In this document: positions 22,281-35,400 of the stretch, piece after piece
Layout: each line of letters begins with the position of its first letter
How positions within the stretch are numbered: the stretch's first letter is position 1
Origin: Myxocyprinus asiaticus
Taxonomy: Eukaryota; Chordata; Actinopteri; Cypriniformes; Catostomidae
NCBI RefSeq assembly: GCF_019703515.2
Contig: NC_059362.1
Span: 32,094,326 to 32,158,325 of the forward strand
DNA length: 64,000 nucleotides
Reading direction: 5' to 3'
Notes under the pieces: generated by a model
Database searches by the model: none
What the model was told of the DNA's origin: nothing
What the model saw: the letters and a program-made list of their open reading frames with translations, nothing else
Position numbers and translations under genes: made by a program

Positions 22281-22446
22281 GCTGATTCAAAATGTAACTT
22301 TATTGATCTCTGTACATAGAGAACGTTATGTCAGATGCTAATCTGCATGTTGGTCTTACACAAACTAGGTTTATATGTACTACATTACATTAGAAATATG
22401 TATGGGTCACATTTACATTAATTTATGTTTTTAAAAATAGATTACT
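22281..22446. other. Divergent afg1l/snx3 promoter interval, left part
   Basis: Sequence upstream of the putative afg1l start, up to the inserted MITE. No TATA box. CpG dinucleotides are concentrated at 22262-22277. Confidence 0.4.
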
Positions 22447-23055
22447 TAAAGGACTATTCTGGGTTCAATACAAGTGAAGCTCAATCGACAGCATTTGTGG
22501 CACAATATTAATTACCACATACATTTATTTTTACTTGTCCCTTCTTAAAAAAACAAAAAACAAAAGAAAACATCTGTGTTACAGTGTGGCACTTACAAAC
22601 ATTAAAATACTCACTGTTTCAAAAGTATAGCCACAGGACATAAACAATATGCATATTAACATGATTTTAGTGTGATAAAATCACTTACCAACCTTTTCTG
22701 TGTAAAGTTATAGCCAATTTTACAACTTCGTTGCCGTGACGATGTAATGTCAACAAACCCTAAAATGACTATAAAAATGACGATTTAAACAACTTTACAA
22801 CTCAAATAATACATGAATTTTAACAGAAGAATTAATGCAAGTGCTTTTATAAAATAATAAGCTTTACATTTCTGCTTTTTAAACCCTAAAAAAATTGGCT
22901 CCATTCACTTCCATTGTAAGTGCCTCACTGTAACCTTGATTGTTTTTGTTATTTGTTTTAAGATTTGTTTTTTTTTTTTTTTTTTTTTTTTTTGGTAATA
23001 AACATTATACCACAAATGCTGTCGATTGAGCTTAACTTGTATCAAAACCATATCC
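22447..23055. mobile_element. Foldback MITE (AATATTCCGGG family) in the afg1l/snx3 divergent promoter
   Basis: Left end AAAGGACTATTCTGGGTTCA. The body matches the copy at 6474-7114 (GACGATGTAATGTCAACAAA, CACTTCCATTGTAAGTG). The right end is degenerate (CTTGTATCAAAACCATATCC). It contains a long poly-T (22970-22994). It occupies about 60% of the interval between the two divergent start codons. Confidence 0.85.
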
Positions 23056-23196
23056 TCGCATTAAATAAATGCTAGATATGACAATACAGAAGGTTATAAA
23101 TAGTACTTTTAGAACTTATAAATAAATAACCTATATATCATAATTTAACATTACAGTCGTTCACTAAAATTACCCAATCACGTCGCAGGATATCGG

Positions 23197-23204
23197 CACG
23201 TGAC
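23197..23204. promoter_or_regulatory. CACGTGAC E-box/CLEAR-like site upstream of snx3
   Basis: CACGTGAC lies 91 bp upstream of the snx3 ATG. Such sites bind bHLH-zip factors (USF, MITF/TFE families). SNX3 acts in endosomes, so a TFEB-type link is conceivable, but one site proves nothing. Confidence 0.4.
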
Positions 23205-23243
23205 CGTGTTGGTATGTCACATGTCAGCTGTTCCTCTGCTGAT

Positions 23244-23251
23244 CGGAAGTG
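23244..23251 (+). promoter_or_regulatory. ETS-type site CGGAAGTG near the snx3 start
   Basis: CGGAAGTG lies 44 bp before the snx3 ATG. ETS/GABP sites are typical of TATA-less divergent housekeeping promoters. No TATA box is visible. Confidence 0.45.
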
Positions 23252-23294
23252 AAATCGATAGCTGCTTGTTTGCCTAATTCTGTAACTGTGAGCG

Positions 23295-23456
23295 ATGGCT
23301 GATGCCATAGCAGATACGAGGAGGCTGTATACCAAACCACAAAATCTAAACGATGCGTACGGGCCTCCGAGTAACTTTCTAGAGATTGATGTGTCCAACC
23401 CCGAGACGGTTGGCGTCGGTCGGAACAGGTTTACGACATATGAGATCAGACTGAAG
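23295..23456 (+). CDS. snx3: snx3 exon 1 (coding part)
   Basis: 54 codons from ATG to ...TTYEIRLK, donor GTGAGC, phase 0. Includes LYTKPQNLNDAYGPPSNFLE, the conserved lead into the PX domain. The start codon is in the context GCGATGG and corresponds to the mammalian SNX3 start. Confidence 0.97.
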
Positions 23457-26400
23457 GTGAGCAGCGAATGCTGGCTCTATTTGGGCAAGCTGATCTATCC
23501 GTGTTGGTGCTTAAATGACTTTTAATACGATTAAAATGAGTACTAACTATATTTATCACTGGTAGAAGATGTTATAACATTGTAGCAAAGCTCATGTCAG
23601 TTAGTAAACATACGAGCTCTTTCATAGCAGGTATAACTTTGTAGAAGTTGATGGCTTCCAAACCGTTTGCATGGCAGAATAACAAGTGTATTCATCTTTG
23701 TTTTGATTCTGGTTTATTGATAGCAAAGTATTTGTCAGCAGTTCTCTTGTTTGAGTTCATTAGTCGTTTTTGACAGTTAGGTTAATAACCTGACGGTGTA
23801 ATAAACACCTTATATGTTGTACAGTGGAGTATACAGTTTGGTATGGAAGCATAGCATTGGCATGAGAAATGGCAGATTTTTAAGGCAACCACAAAAGTGT
23901 CTAGCAATTTGGACTTACATTTCAAGTCTATAGTTTTGCTGACCACACCCCTTGTGCAAGGCCAAGATAATAGTGCTCATAACGGTAATTATGAACCTGA
24001 TTAACACTACAGTACTTTACTTTGCACATTATCTTCACAAATTGCAATTTTTTAGTTTATTAGGTAGAATGTTTTGTGTTTGTTTGAATGTTGTGTGTTT
24101 GTATGTATATGTAACCTTTAATATTGGCTGAGGATCGGGGGCCTTGGTAGCTCAGCAAGTATTGATGCTGACTATCACCCCTAGAGTCGCAAGTTGGAAT
24201 CCAGGGTGTGCTGAATCACTCCAGCCAGGAAATTGGCCCGGTTGCTTGGGAGGGTAGAGTCACATGGGGTAACCTCCTTTTGGTCGCGATAAGTGGTTCT
24301 CGCTCTCAGTGGGGCACGTGGTAAGTTGCGTGGATCGCGGAGAATAGCATGAGCCTCCACATGCTGGAAGTCTTGCGGTGTCATGCACAACGAGCCACGT
24401 GATAAGAAGCGCGGATTGACTTGTCTCAGAAGCGGAGGCAACTGAGACTTGTCCTCCGCCACCCGGATTGAGGTGAGTAACCGCACCACAAGGAACAACT
24501 AAGTAGTGGGAATTGGGCATTCCAAATTGGGAGATTTTTACTTGAGAGATGTATTAGAGGGTTATTGTATGATCAAATTCTTCTGTGTTAACTGTGTAGA
24601 TTCAGTTTATTGCATCAGTGAATTTCCCATGCTCACTCAATATGTCATTCCTTAAACCTGGACACTTGCCCAGATTTGCAACAAGAAAGTGCTTGCACTC
24701 ATGATGTGTTGACCAAATTATTTGGAAGTTTATTTTAACAGTCAGAGGAAGATACATGGCTGTCATCCTCTTTGCATTTATTTTATTTGTGTGTGTGTGT
24801 GTGCTTGTCAAGGAGTCTGCCCTTTATCCTCACAGGAGCTCTGTACATCTGAAAGTACTATGACAGCTCATTTATGATTAACTAAAAAAAAATCCAAAAT
24901 TCTATATGTAATTGCAGTCATTGATCATGAATGAAAATTGATTAATAATTAAAGCAGTTTGTTCCTTAAACTGTCAGAAGCCCATAAGAACCTGGTATGA
25001 ATGGAATTGATGTGAGTAGTGTAATCATTACCTATAGTTTTAACAGGATGCCTAGGAGTTACAGGAACCTAGCATAAGATTTTTTTACAGCTCTAGATTT
25101 CCCACTGTACTTTACTGGTGCCCACTGTAGCTACTGTCTGTGCTTGGCAAGAATACAGGTGTAGGGTTGCTGTACATGTAGCCCAGTAGTTAGGCCAAAA
25201 ATGCTAATTCTGTAATAATTTAATCACCATCATGTCGTACCAAACCTATATTACTTTTTTTCTCATTTAGAACACAAAAGGTGATGTTTTAATGAATACT
25301 GTGGGCCGTCTTTTCAATACGATGGCAGTGGATATTGCCTCACTTCAAAGCTTAAAAAGGATCCAAAAGTATATTTAAAAAATAGTCCATGCGACGCCTG
25401 TGTCATATTCCAAGTTTTCTGAAGGCATACGATAGGGTTTGGTGAGAAACAACTAAAAACAAGCAATTGAGGTAGTTTTGCTATGAAATCTTGAATGTGT
25501 TTACATGAGAACTTGCATTCTTTTTAGCACTTAAAGTTTCACCAAGTAAGTTTTTGCTTATTAAAAATGGTTTACACAAAGACCTGAATAGCGTTTTTTA
25601 GAAATATGTTGAAAAGTTTGTACACTCACATGAGATGAAGACTTAATAAATGTTAATGCTGTTCAATTGTGTTAGGATTTGGAGGGGAGGGTCTCTGATT
25701 TCATGACGACATCAATCACTATGTCAGTGTGTATCTGCATGATATTAAAGTTCAAAGTCAGAAAAGACAAAGAAAGTGGGGGAAATAAAACGCATTCTTC
25801 CAGATGCAGCTGAAATTTAATCAAAGCACAAATACAGTAATTAGAGCAAAATTACCCGTTGTTTTAGAGGAGTACCTGTGGTAGCAGAGCTGTAAATGTG
25901 TGTGCTTCTCATCTGTGTCACTGCATGTTGATATCAGACACACCAAAGAAGATCTGTGAAGTTCGTGTATGTTCCCTTTTTTTAAATTTCAGATCAGACG
26001 TTTTTTTTTTTTTTTTTAAAAAAGCAGCACGTAACCTACAAAGTTTAAACTTTTGTTTTAGCGCAGCAGTTGATTGACAGGTGAGGGATGGTGCTTTACT
26101 GCTGTCCGGAACACATTCAGGACTGATAAGCGTTTACACCTCAACTGCGATGTGGTCAATGCGTTTTTGACTCACTCCGTATGTGGTTTTGGGATCCAAA
26201 CACAAAACGTTTTAGGAGTTTACACGACAAAGTATTCAACTAAAAACGTAAAACTTTTTATGTGTTTTGGCTGTTCGTTTACACGACAATGGCGTTTTGG
26301 GGCCTAAAAACGCAAAATTTCGAAAACGAGTTTCAAAGTGCAAGTTTTTTAAAAACAATGCCGTTATCGTCTCCGTGTAAACATACAAAAACGTGAATTT

Positions 26401-29400
26401 GTGAAAATGGTGACGTCATGCCCACGCGTATTACGTGTTATATAAAGTGATGGATTGATAGGCATCAATTTGAGATGTATAATTATCAATATGAATACTG
26501 GTGTCTGTGCAAATAACAATAATCAACAATTTATTCATTTGGAGTGTTTTGTATGGAGTGTGAACATTGTACAGTAGGCAGAACCTGCAATTTGAAAAAC
26601 TTGAAATTAATGTATGGATTCAGATGGGAATTTTTTTTTTTGTATTTTAAATGTTATTTTATTTATTTACCTAATTTTATTTGATGTACATTTACCCTGC
26701 AATTCATTCACCCACCGCTTATGTATATAGCCTATAGACAGAGATGTGATGCCATGTACAGTATTCAATGATATGCTTAGAATATGAAAACATGAGGCAG
26801 TGAAAATGCATGTTAGATCCAGTGTACACAAGACCTCTCTCTCCGTCAGAACAGCTTGTTATGTTAACTTACTCTCCTACCAGTCCAAGATTTAGCACGG
26901 GGAATACAGAAGAAGGCAGGAGACGAAGTGATGGTAAAAATGAGCAGAGTTTATTGAATAATCTCAAGAGTTCAGTCTATAGGCATGCGCGTGAGTACTT
27001 CAAAACAACACGCGAGACATTCAAAACTACAATGGCGGACTACATGACTGTGTTTGTGCTGCTCAAGATTTTGAGTTTACTGACACTTCTCCAGCAAAGT
27101 AATTGTAGTAATAAAGCAACCTCATCGTCCGTCCAGACAAAATTGCTCGATGGTTTCACCATCTTCATTGTTTGTATTCACTGCTCTGTGGAAGAATGCT
27201 TATGTGCGCAGGCGCGTATTGTTTCTTTACAAAGTGACATCGCCAACTACTGGCCTGGCATGCATAATACAGCGTTTTTAGTCATTTTCGTGGATCCGTG
27301 TGAACGGGGATCGTTTTGACAATGTTGTTGTCTGTACACGAAACTTTTCAAAAATGCAAAGGAAAAACTTTTTTGTTTTTAGTACATCATTGTCATGTAA
27401 ACGTACCCTTAGACCCCGTATTTATTAGGAGTGTAACGGTTCTCGATAAAAAACCGAACCGTATGGTCCGCCACCCACGGTTCGGGAAGCATTGGCACCG
27501 CGGTCGGTTCACCTCACATTTAATGATGCATCTGGAGCACAAGTTTTGGTCAAGAAAACAAAGCGTCAAACCGACAGGCACAGTTACAACCTCCGCTAAT
27601 GCACCTGAATGGATCTGTAAATGTATATGCTCCACCTGAGTTTCACATGGGTCAACTTGATGACATAACTGTTCTGCAAGCATTATGTGTAGTTGAAAAT
27701 GGCAAGTGGAGAAAATGAAATGCTGATAGAGAAGCCCCCTGCGTTTCTCCTTTCTGGGAACATTTTCTTTTTGCAGTCAATTCCAACAGCGATGGTAAAA
27801 AGACGTTTACAAAACAGGCACTATTTGCAGACATCGCTCAACACGAGTGCTGTATGCTGGTAATATATGTCAATAATGCGCGTAATGCATCAAGTAAACA
27901 CAGCTGTTGTTACAGCGTACGTCCATTCATTCTTTCGTTGTGGTGTTGGGATTTCGAGGAGAGCGTATATGATTTCGTATGGACATACAGTTGAAGTCAG
28001 AAGTTTACATACACTTAGGTTGAAGTCATTAAAGATTTAATATTAGCAAACTATAGTTTTGGCAAGTCGTTTAGGACATCTACTTTGTGCATGACACGAG
28101 TAATGTTTCCAGCAATTGTTTACAGACAGATTGTTTCACTTTTAATTGACTATATCACAATTCCAGTGGGTCAGAAGTTTACATACACCAAGTTAACTGT
28201 GCCTTTAAGCAGCTTGGAAAATTCCAGAAAATGATGTCAAGCCTTTAGACAAATAGCCAGTTAGCTTCTGATAGGAGGTATACTGAATGGGAGGTGTACC
28301 TGTGGATGTATTTTAAGGCCTACCTTAAAACTTAGTGCCTCTTTGCTTGACATAATGGGAAAATCTAAAGAAATTTGTGGACCTCCACAAGTCTGGTTCA
28401 TCCTTGGGAGCAATTTCCAAATGACTGAAGGTACCACGTTCATCTGTACAAACAATAGTATGCAAGTATAAACACCATAGGACCACGCAGCCATCATACC
28501 GCTCAGGAAGGAGATGCATTCAGTCTCCTAGAGATGAACGTAGTTTGGTGTGAAAAGTACAAATCGGTCCCAGAACAACAGCAAAGGACCTTGTGAAGAT
28601 GCTGGAGGAACAAGTAGTCAAGTATCTATATCCAAAGTAAAAGGAGTCCTATATCGACATAACATGAAAGGCTGCTCAGCAAGGAAGAAGCCACTGCTCC
28701 AAAACCGCAATAAAAACGCCGGACTAAAGTTTGCAAGTGCATATGGGGACAAAGATCTTACTTTTTGGAGAAATGTCCTCTGGTCTAATGAAACAAAAAT
28801 CAAACTGTTTGGCCGTAATGACCATCATTATGTTTGGAGGAAAAAGAGTGAGGCTTGCGAGCCAAAGAACACCATCCCAACCATGAAGCATGGGTGTGGC
28901 AGCATCATGATGTGGGGTTGCTTTGCTGCAGGAGGTACTGTTGCACTTCACAAAATAGATGAAACCATGAGGAAGGAAAATTATACGGATATATTGAGGC
29001 AACATCTCGAGACATCAGCCAGGAAGTTAAAGCTCGGTCGCAAATGGGTCTTCCAAATGGACAATGACCCCAAGCATACCTCCAAAGTTGTGGCAAAATG
29101 GCTTAAGGACAACAAAGTCAAGGTATTGGAGTGGCCATCACAAAGCCCTGACCTCAATCCGATAGAAAATTTGTGGGCAGAACTGAAAAAGCGTGTGCGA
29201 GCAAGGAGGCCTACAAACCTGACTCAGTTACATCAGTTCTGTCTGGAGGAATGGGCCAAAATTCCAGCAACTTATTGTGAGAAGCTTGTGGAAGACTACC
29301 CAAAACTTTTGACCCAAGTTAAACAATTTAAAGGCAATGCTACCAAATACTAACAAAGTGTATGTAAACTTTTGACCCACTGGGAATGTGCTGAAAGAAA

Positions 29401-32400
29401 TAAAAGCTGAAAGAAATAATTCTCTCTATTATTATTCTGACAGTTAAAATTCTTAAAGTAGTGTTCCTAACTGACCTAAGACGGGGAATGTTTTCTACGA
29501 TTAAATGTCAGGAATTGTTAAAATGTATTTGGATAAGGTGTATGTAAACTTCTGACAACCGTACATCAATCACAATATCAGTGTGTTACTGAACGATAAT
29601 AAACCGCAAAAAAGTCATAAAGATAAAGAAAGCGCGAACAAAACTGGCACACTGTTTCTCCCAGATGCAGTTGAGATTTAATCTAAGCACAAGCACAACA
29701 TTTCGAGCAAAATTATTGGTTGTTTTAGTGGAGTACCTGTGTTAGTTCAGCTTCAGATATGCGTGGAGTTCTCATACTTGGGTATATAATTGCTTTCTCA
29801 AGTGCCGATCGGACGGTTATTTCCTTTTAAATGCGCACGTAAGTTTAAATGCTTGTTTGGCGGGTGATTGACTGGTGAGAGGTGGTGCTTTGCTGCCTTC
29901 CGGGATGCATCAGGACGCCATTTCAAACCTCAAATGCGATGTGGTTTTTGACTTCCTCTGTATGTGTTTTTTGTGATCCAATCACAAAACATTTTGCACC
30001 CCGTTTATAACTATAATTATATATATATATCAAATAAAATTATTTTATTTTTTTCCCCATTCTGATGGTTGATGTGAACATTAACTGGAGCTCTTAATGA
30101 TTTTATGCGCTACACTGTTGCCACACTATTGGCTAATTAGATAATCGCATGGATGATTGTTGGTATAAGACGGGCTGGTTTGTGTATTTCTGTAACTGCT
30201 GATCTCCTGGGATTTTCACACACAACGGTCTCTAGAATTTTTTCAGAATGGTGGCAAAAACAAAAAGCATCCAGAGAGTGGCAGTTCTGCGGATAGATAA
30301 GCCTTGTTGTTGAGAGAGGTCAACGGAGAATGGCCAGAATGGTTCAAACTGACAAAGTCTATGGTAACTTAGAAAACCGCTCTGTACAATTGTGATGAGA
30401 AGAATATTATCTCTGAATGCTATTCTGAGATGCGGGTTGGTGCTGTTTTGGCGACACGAGGGGGACCTACACGGTATTAGGCAGGTGGTTTTAATGTTGT
30501 GGCTGATCAGTGTATATATAATCTGCAACCTGACGGAACCCGAGGTTTGGGTTAGTTTTTCAATTATGAGTTTGGATTTGTAATTAATGAAAAAATGATT
30601 GCTCTGTTTTTCCATAGTATTACTTTGTAAACACGTGCTGGACGGACGTCTTTGACTATTGCACCACGTCTGCTGTTTCTTCAGCGTCTCACGCAAGACC
30701 GGTAATTTTTTTGACACGGTGTCAAGTTAAAAAGAACTTCAAGTTTCAAAAAGCACATGTTGAGTCACCTGTGTTCTGTTTCATTCGTTGCGCTATGTCT
30801 AGCTTCTTTTAATGCAGGCGTCACAAAGATTTGGCATTGTGAAGAAGTTCAGGCTGCAGTGGAATTGTTACTCATCATTCCAGATTGTTCTGCACAGCAA
30901 AGTTTTGGTGCTTGATAAACGGTAAGCTAATGTTTTTTTTTTACCTTCTGCTCTGGTGTGCTTAGGGGCCATTGTGACTTGTTAAAACTGTGTATGTTTA
31001 CTGTTACAATACTGTTATGAATGTTGCCTAAGATGCTTTACATAAAATGCAGCCTGTTGCAATAATACTTCCTTGGAGAAGAAATGATAAAGAGAATGAG
31101 CGATTTCGGGTCTGGTTCGGGCTTAAACTCCGACAGTAGCTTTTGGGTTGTGTAGTGTTCTGTCACGGTCTTGGGTACAGGTTGGGTTCAGATTTCATTT
31201 TAAGGCCAGTCCAGACTTCAAATATAGCGGCACCCCTTCCCTCGTCCCGGATTAACACTTTAAAAAAATCTGCTTGCCTTAATTTTAACGCAGTGGGTGA
31301 GAAGATTGTGTATTACAGAAATGTTTTTTTATTTTTATTTTTTTACAGAGATATTTTATATGTGTTGTCTCTTGGAGTTTAAAGTCATCATAACTTTTGG
31401 TAAATCCACTTCGCTAGCTAATTAGCATAAGCTTTGACGTCAACACCATAGATATCTATATAGCAACTGCTACACCGGACGATCCAGGACAATTTTCAAA
31501 ATGGCTGCGCTCTATTTTCTCTGGTGCATAAGGTCAATAAGGGTTGTTCATTGAGCTATCACAATTGTGCACTTGAGCAAGGCACTTAACCTCAGGTTGG
31601 TTTAGGAGTGGCACTGTCCCAGTAAAGGCTGATTTATACTTCTGCGTCGAACCTACGGCGTAGGCTTCATGTAGTGACCAGTGAGTTGGTTTGCAATTGC
31701 AATGGTGTCTGCGTTGTTCTGCGAGTACACAACCAAAATGATAATTATACATTCTTAAATAAACATAAGCAATGTAATTCGTATTATTTATTAAATTAAT
31801 GAAGCATTAAAAACGAGTTCAAAGTATGCAAATATGTTGAAATTTAGGTACATATTATTTATTATACATGTTGCCTGCATTGCAGGGAGCAAATAAATTA
31901 GAAAAATACTGATTGCTTGCTTTTGAGTAGTTAAAAAATAATAAATTATTTGGCATACTTTTGACCTTCCGTGCTGAAAAAGAAATCATCAAATTTAGTA
32001 ATAACTACTCGCTTGGCAAACACAAAATGGGTGTCGTTTTAAAGACTTTTGCATTTAAAGACAATTCATATAGGCAATATAACCAACTCTTACAAAGTGC
32101 TTTTTAATTTGCTGACAAATTGAAAATGTTCAAATTCCATTTGATTATTTACTGTACACCATACTGTCAAACATACAGTCAAATCATTGTGCAGATCGGA
32201 GTGTTCGCAGGTAAAATACAACATACATTATTTCACACACATCAAATTAATATCAGGTAAAAGCCCTGAGATAAAAAGCTTTTAGAGTTTAAGAGCTTTA
32301 AATGGATATATTTTGTTGCGTTTCACTTGTAGCTCATGAAACACAAACAGAACAAAACCAGCAGATGCTCCCGATTGAGACAATTGGTTTAATGGTCCCG

Positions 32401-35400
32401 AGTCCAAATACAATGTGATATGATGCATAGATATTAAAATAATCAAGGTAAAATGCGACGCTACCTCAGATATCGTGGTGATCATCCTGGAGGGTGGTGG
32501 TTACAAAGTGCACCAATCACAGCTGTTGTGGTCTGCATCGGGACGATGCGCAGTCACATTTTTGAAGAGGTGCACGTCAGGCTACAACGTAACCGCCGGT
32601 TCAACGCAGAAGTATAAATCAGCCTTAACTTTAACATTGTGTGAAAGTTGTGCAAACAAATCTCATCGGCACCAGCTGTGTACCGATTAATAAAGTCTGT
32701 TCATTCTATTCTATTCCATTACGTTCTATTTACAACTCATCTTACTTGCTTAGAATCTTACATTCACTATTTTCATTTACATAGATTTTCATTCAAGTTT
32801 TGTTGCTGAAACTCATCCTATCTAAATAATTTTTTCCCCTTAACAGCCAAAAATGTCTTTAAACATGCTATACTTTAAATGTGGAGCTCTCACATAAGGG
32901 AGGCGGAGGCAAGGATAAGACATTGTCACAACTCCCTACAGTCCTAAGCAATCATTTTCCACAGCTGATGAGTTTTGACAGGTGCCGTTGTGTCTGCTAA
33001 TAGGCCACTGTCTTCCCAGCTTTCCTATAGTATTTTTAGCTTCCCTCTACCTACAGAGTGAGCCGCTGCCTACCATTAGCCCAAATCTAAAGCTACTGTA
33101 CTTGATTAGCGTATAATAATTAGCATATGCGTGTAATCAGTATTATTGTGCAGCTCTGAGTTGGCGGTGACCCAGCTTTGCATAAGGGAACACCCCACAC
33201 ATCCCTTTCGGGCTATCACTCTCTCGCTCTAGCCCTCAAGACAGAGAGAAAGAGAGGAGCTGTCAACTTTTCATTTGCTTCTGAAGTAGCCCAATCCCAA
33301 CAATGAAAGGAGATAAAGAGATTCTGTTTGTATTTGTCATAGTAACAGTGCCTGTGTTGATTACATGCTTTTGTGTGCCAAGGGCACCATCTTTCTTTTA
33401 CACTCTTTCGCACCATCCATGCACACTTTCTCTGTTTCGTTTGGTGTCCAACCATTATCCTTTCTATCATCATATCCCGCATCCCATGGATGATCCTGGC
33501 ATGGTGTGTGAGAGAAAGAAGCCAAGCCATATTTTTGTGTCTTGGAGAGGGAGCGAGAAGCTTTTTAATCCCTTCTTTGAGACTGGAACGTGTGAATGAC
33601 TACGGGGGTGCAGACCTCATTTTAACCCCCTGCCAAACCCACCCCCCACTGGATGCCACAAAAAATGCCCATCCCCCTTGATCTGCTCCTCTGGTCTTGT
33701 CTCAGGATGGGCATATTTCTCAGTTTTGGATAGGGAAGGATCCTGATCTAGTTTTTTAGTGGTTTGGTAATCTGTATTATTGCATTACAATCTGCCACTA
33801 AGGTAAAAAGCATGAATATAGCTTCACTGTTATAAAGTTATAGCACCTTAAGAGGCATGTTGACTCAACACGGGTGTTTTATTTCACAATTTCATTGACA
33901 GATGTTGCCTGATTTCTCAGTTTGTTGGGTGTCTCCATTTGCAACTAAATAAATCCTAGTATGTTTCCAATTTTATTGTTAAATATACACTCACTGAGCA
34001 CTTTATTAGGAACACTATGGTCCTAATAAAGTGCCTGACATGGTCTTCTGCTGTTGTATCCCATCCGCCACAAGGTTCGATGTGTTGTGCATTTTGAGAT
34101 GCTATTCTGCTCACTACAGTTGTACAGAGTGGTTATCTGAATAACTGTAGCCTTTCTGTCAGCTCGAACCAGTCTGGCCATTCTCTGTTGACCTCTCTCA
34201 TCAACAAGGCATTTCCGTCTGCAGAACTGCCACTCACTGGATGTTTTTTGCCACCATTCTGAGTAATCTCTAGTGACTGTTGTGCATGAAAATCCTAGGA
34301 GATTAGCAGTAACAAAAATACTCAAACTAGCCCGTCTTGCACCAACAATCATGCCACGATCAAAATGACTGAGATTTTTGACACTTTTTTTTTTTTCAAT
34401 TCTGATGATTGATGTGAACATTAACTGAAGCTCCTGACCATATTTGCATGTTTTTATTCATTGCACTGCTGCCATATGATTGGCTGATTAGATAATTGCA
34501 TGAATAAGTAGATGTACAGGTGTTCCTAATAAAGTGTAAAGTGAGTGAAGAGACAGTAATCATTTGTAACCATTATTCAGTCTCATGACATTGAGGAAGA
34601 ACAGATGATGGTACAGGTTGGCCAATCAGAAGAAATGGGCTTTTCAGGGCCACCCACATGTGCAAATTCATTTTTCACCTCTATTTAGTTTCTTTGAAAA
34701 TCAAATTATCAAAACTCAATTTTTCCAATTTCGTATTTTTAATTTGAGCATGAAATCTAAAGTACGAAAAACAAGTCATTATTTGTTTTTAATATTGGTT
34801 TTGTAAATTAAGTCGTTTTTCCGATTTGGATTCTTAAATTGGAAAGAACAAATGATGCACGGATTTGTCAGTAACCTGTAATGCATTTCCCTCATCATGT
34901 TCCAAACCTGATGTTTTCTTTTTTCCGACGTACACAAGTTTTTTTCAAATTAAGTCCATGGTTAGGTTTAGGGTTTGGGTAAATGATTAGACCTTGTAGT
35001 TGTAAGTAAGAGTTTAGACTTTATGGTTGGGTTTGGGTTAAGGGTCAAAATAAAGAAAAAATCATTAAATAACATTGTTTGTTTATTTTTCTCTATGGGA
35101 GTAAAAGTTATAAAGTCAGTTTGTTCGGACCCACTCTTATGATTTTGCCATCTCGCACTATTATGATGACATTATTTCATAGGACCGGGTTGGAAACAGT
35201 TGCTTGAAATCATACAACTAGGAAAGTAACTGAAGACGCTCAATATTGCCAGCTTCTAATCATCCATTTTATGTATTATGCAATTTTTAAACTGTGACTC
35301 ATTGGCTCAGCCTCCTCTGGGGTCAATTTTATTGGGTTTGTCACAGACAGTTAGAGCTCATGTATATTCACATGACTACAGAAAGTAACCGGAGAGCAAA

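Larger units (their letters stand above)
27426..30000. mobile_element. hAT-like repeat R2, interrupted by a Sleeping Beauty-type transposon
   Basis: The left end TAGGAGTGTAACGGTTCTCG with AAAACCGAACCG resembles a known fish hAT terminus. The repeat runs to 27987, is split by the transposon at 27988-29561, and resumes at 29562 with CATCAATCACAATATCAG. Fragment R1 (25677-26211) shows the same sequence unsplit. Confidence 0.7.

Noticed and set aside
24137..24210. tRNA gene candidate (A and B boxes present)
   Set aside because: The cloverleaf is not maintained and the sequence continues into a SINE body shared by two other copies.
26810..27319. 169-codon plus-strand frame
   Set aside because: It lies inside a non-autonomous transposon, has no domain, and its composition matches the non-coding repeat.
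33303..33681. Two overlapping ~100-codon plus-strand frames in snx3 intron 1
   Set aside because: No known motif, and frames overlap on both strands as expected by chance in GC-balanced DNA.
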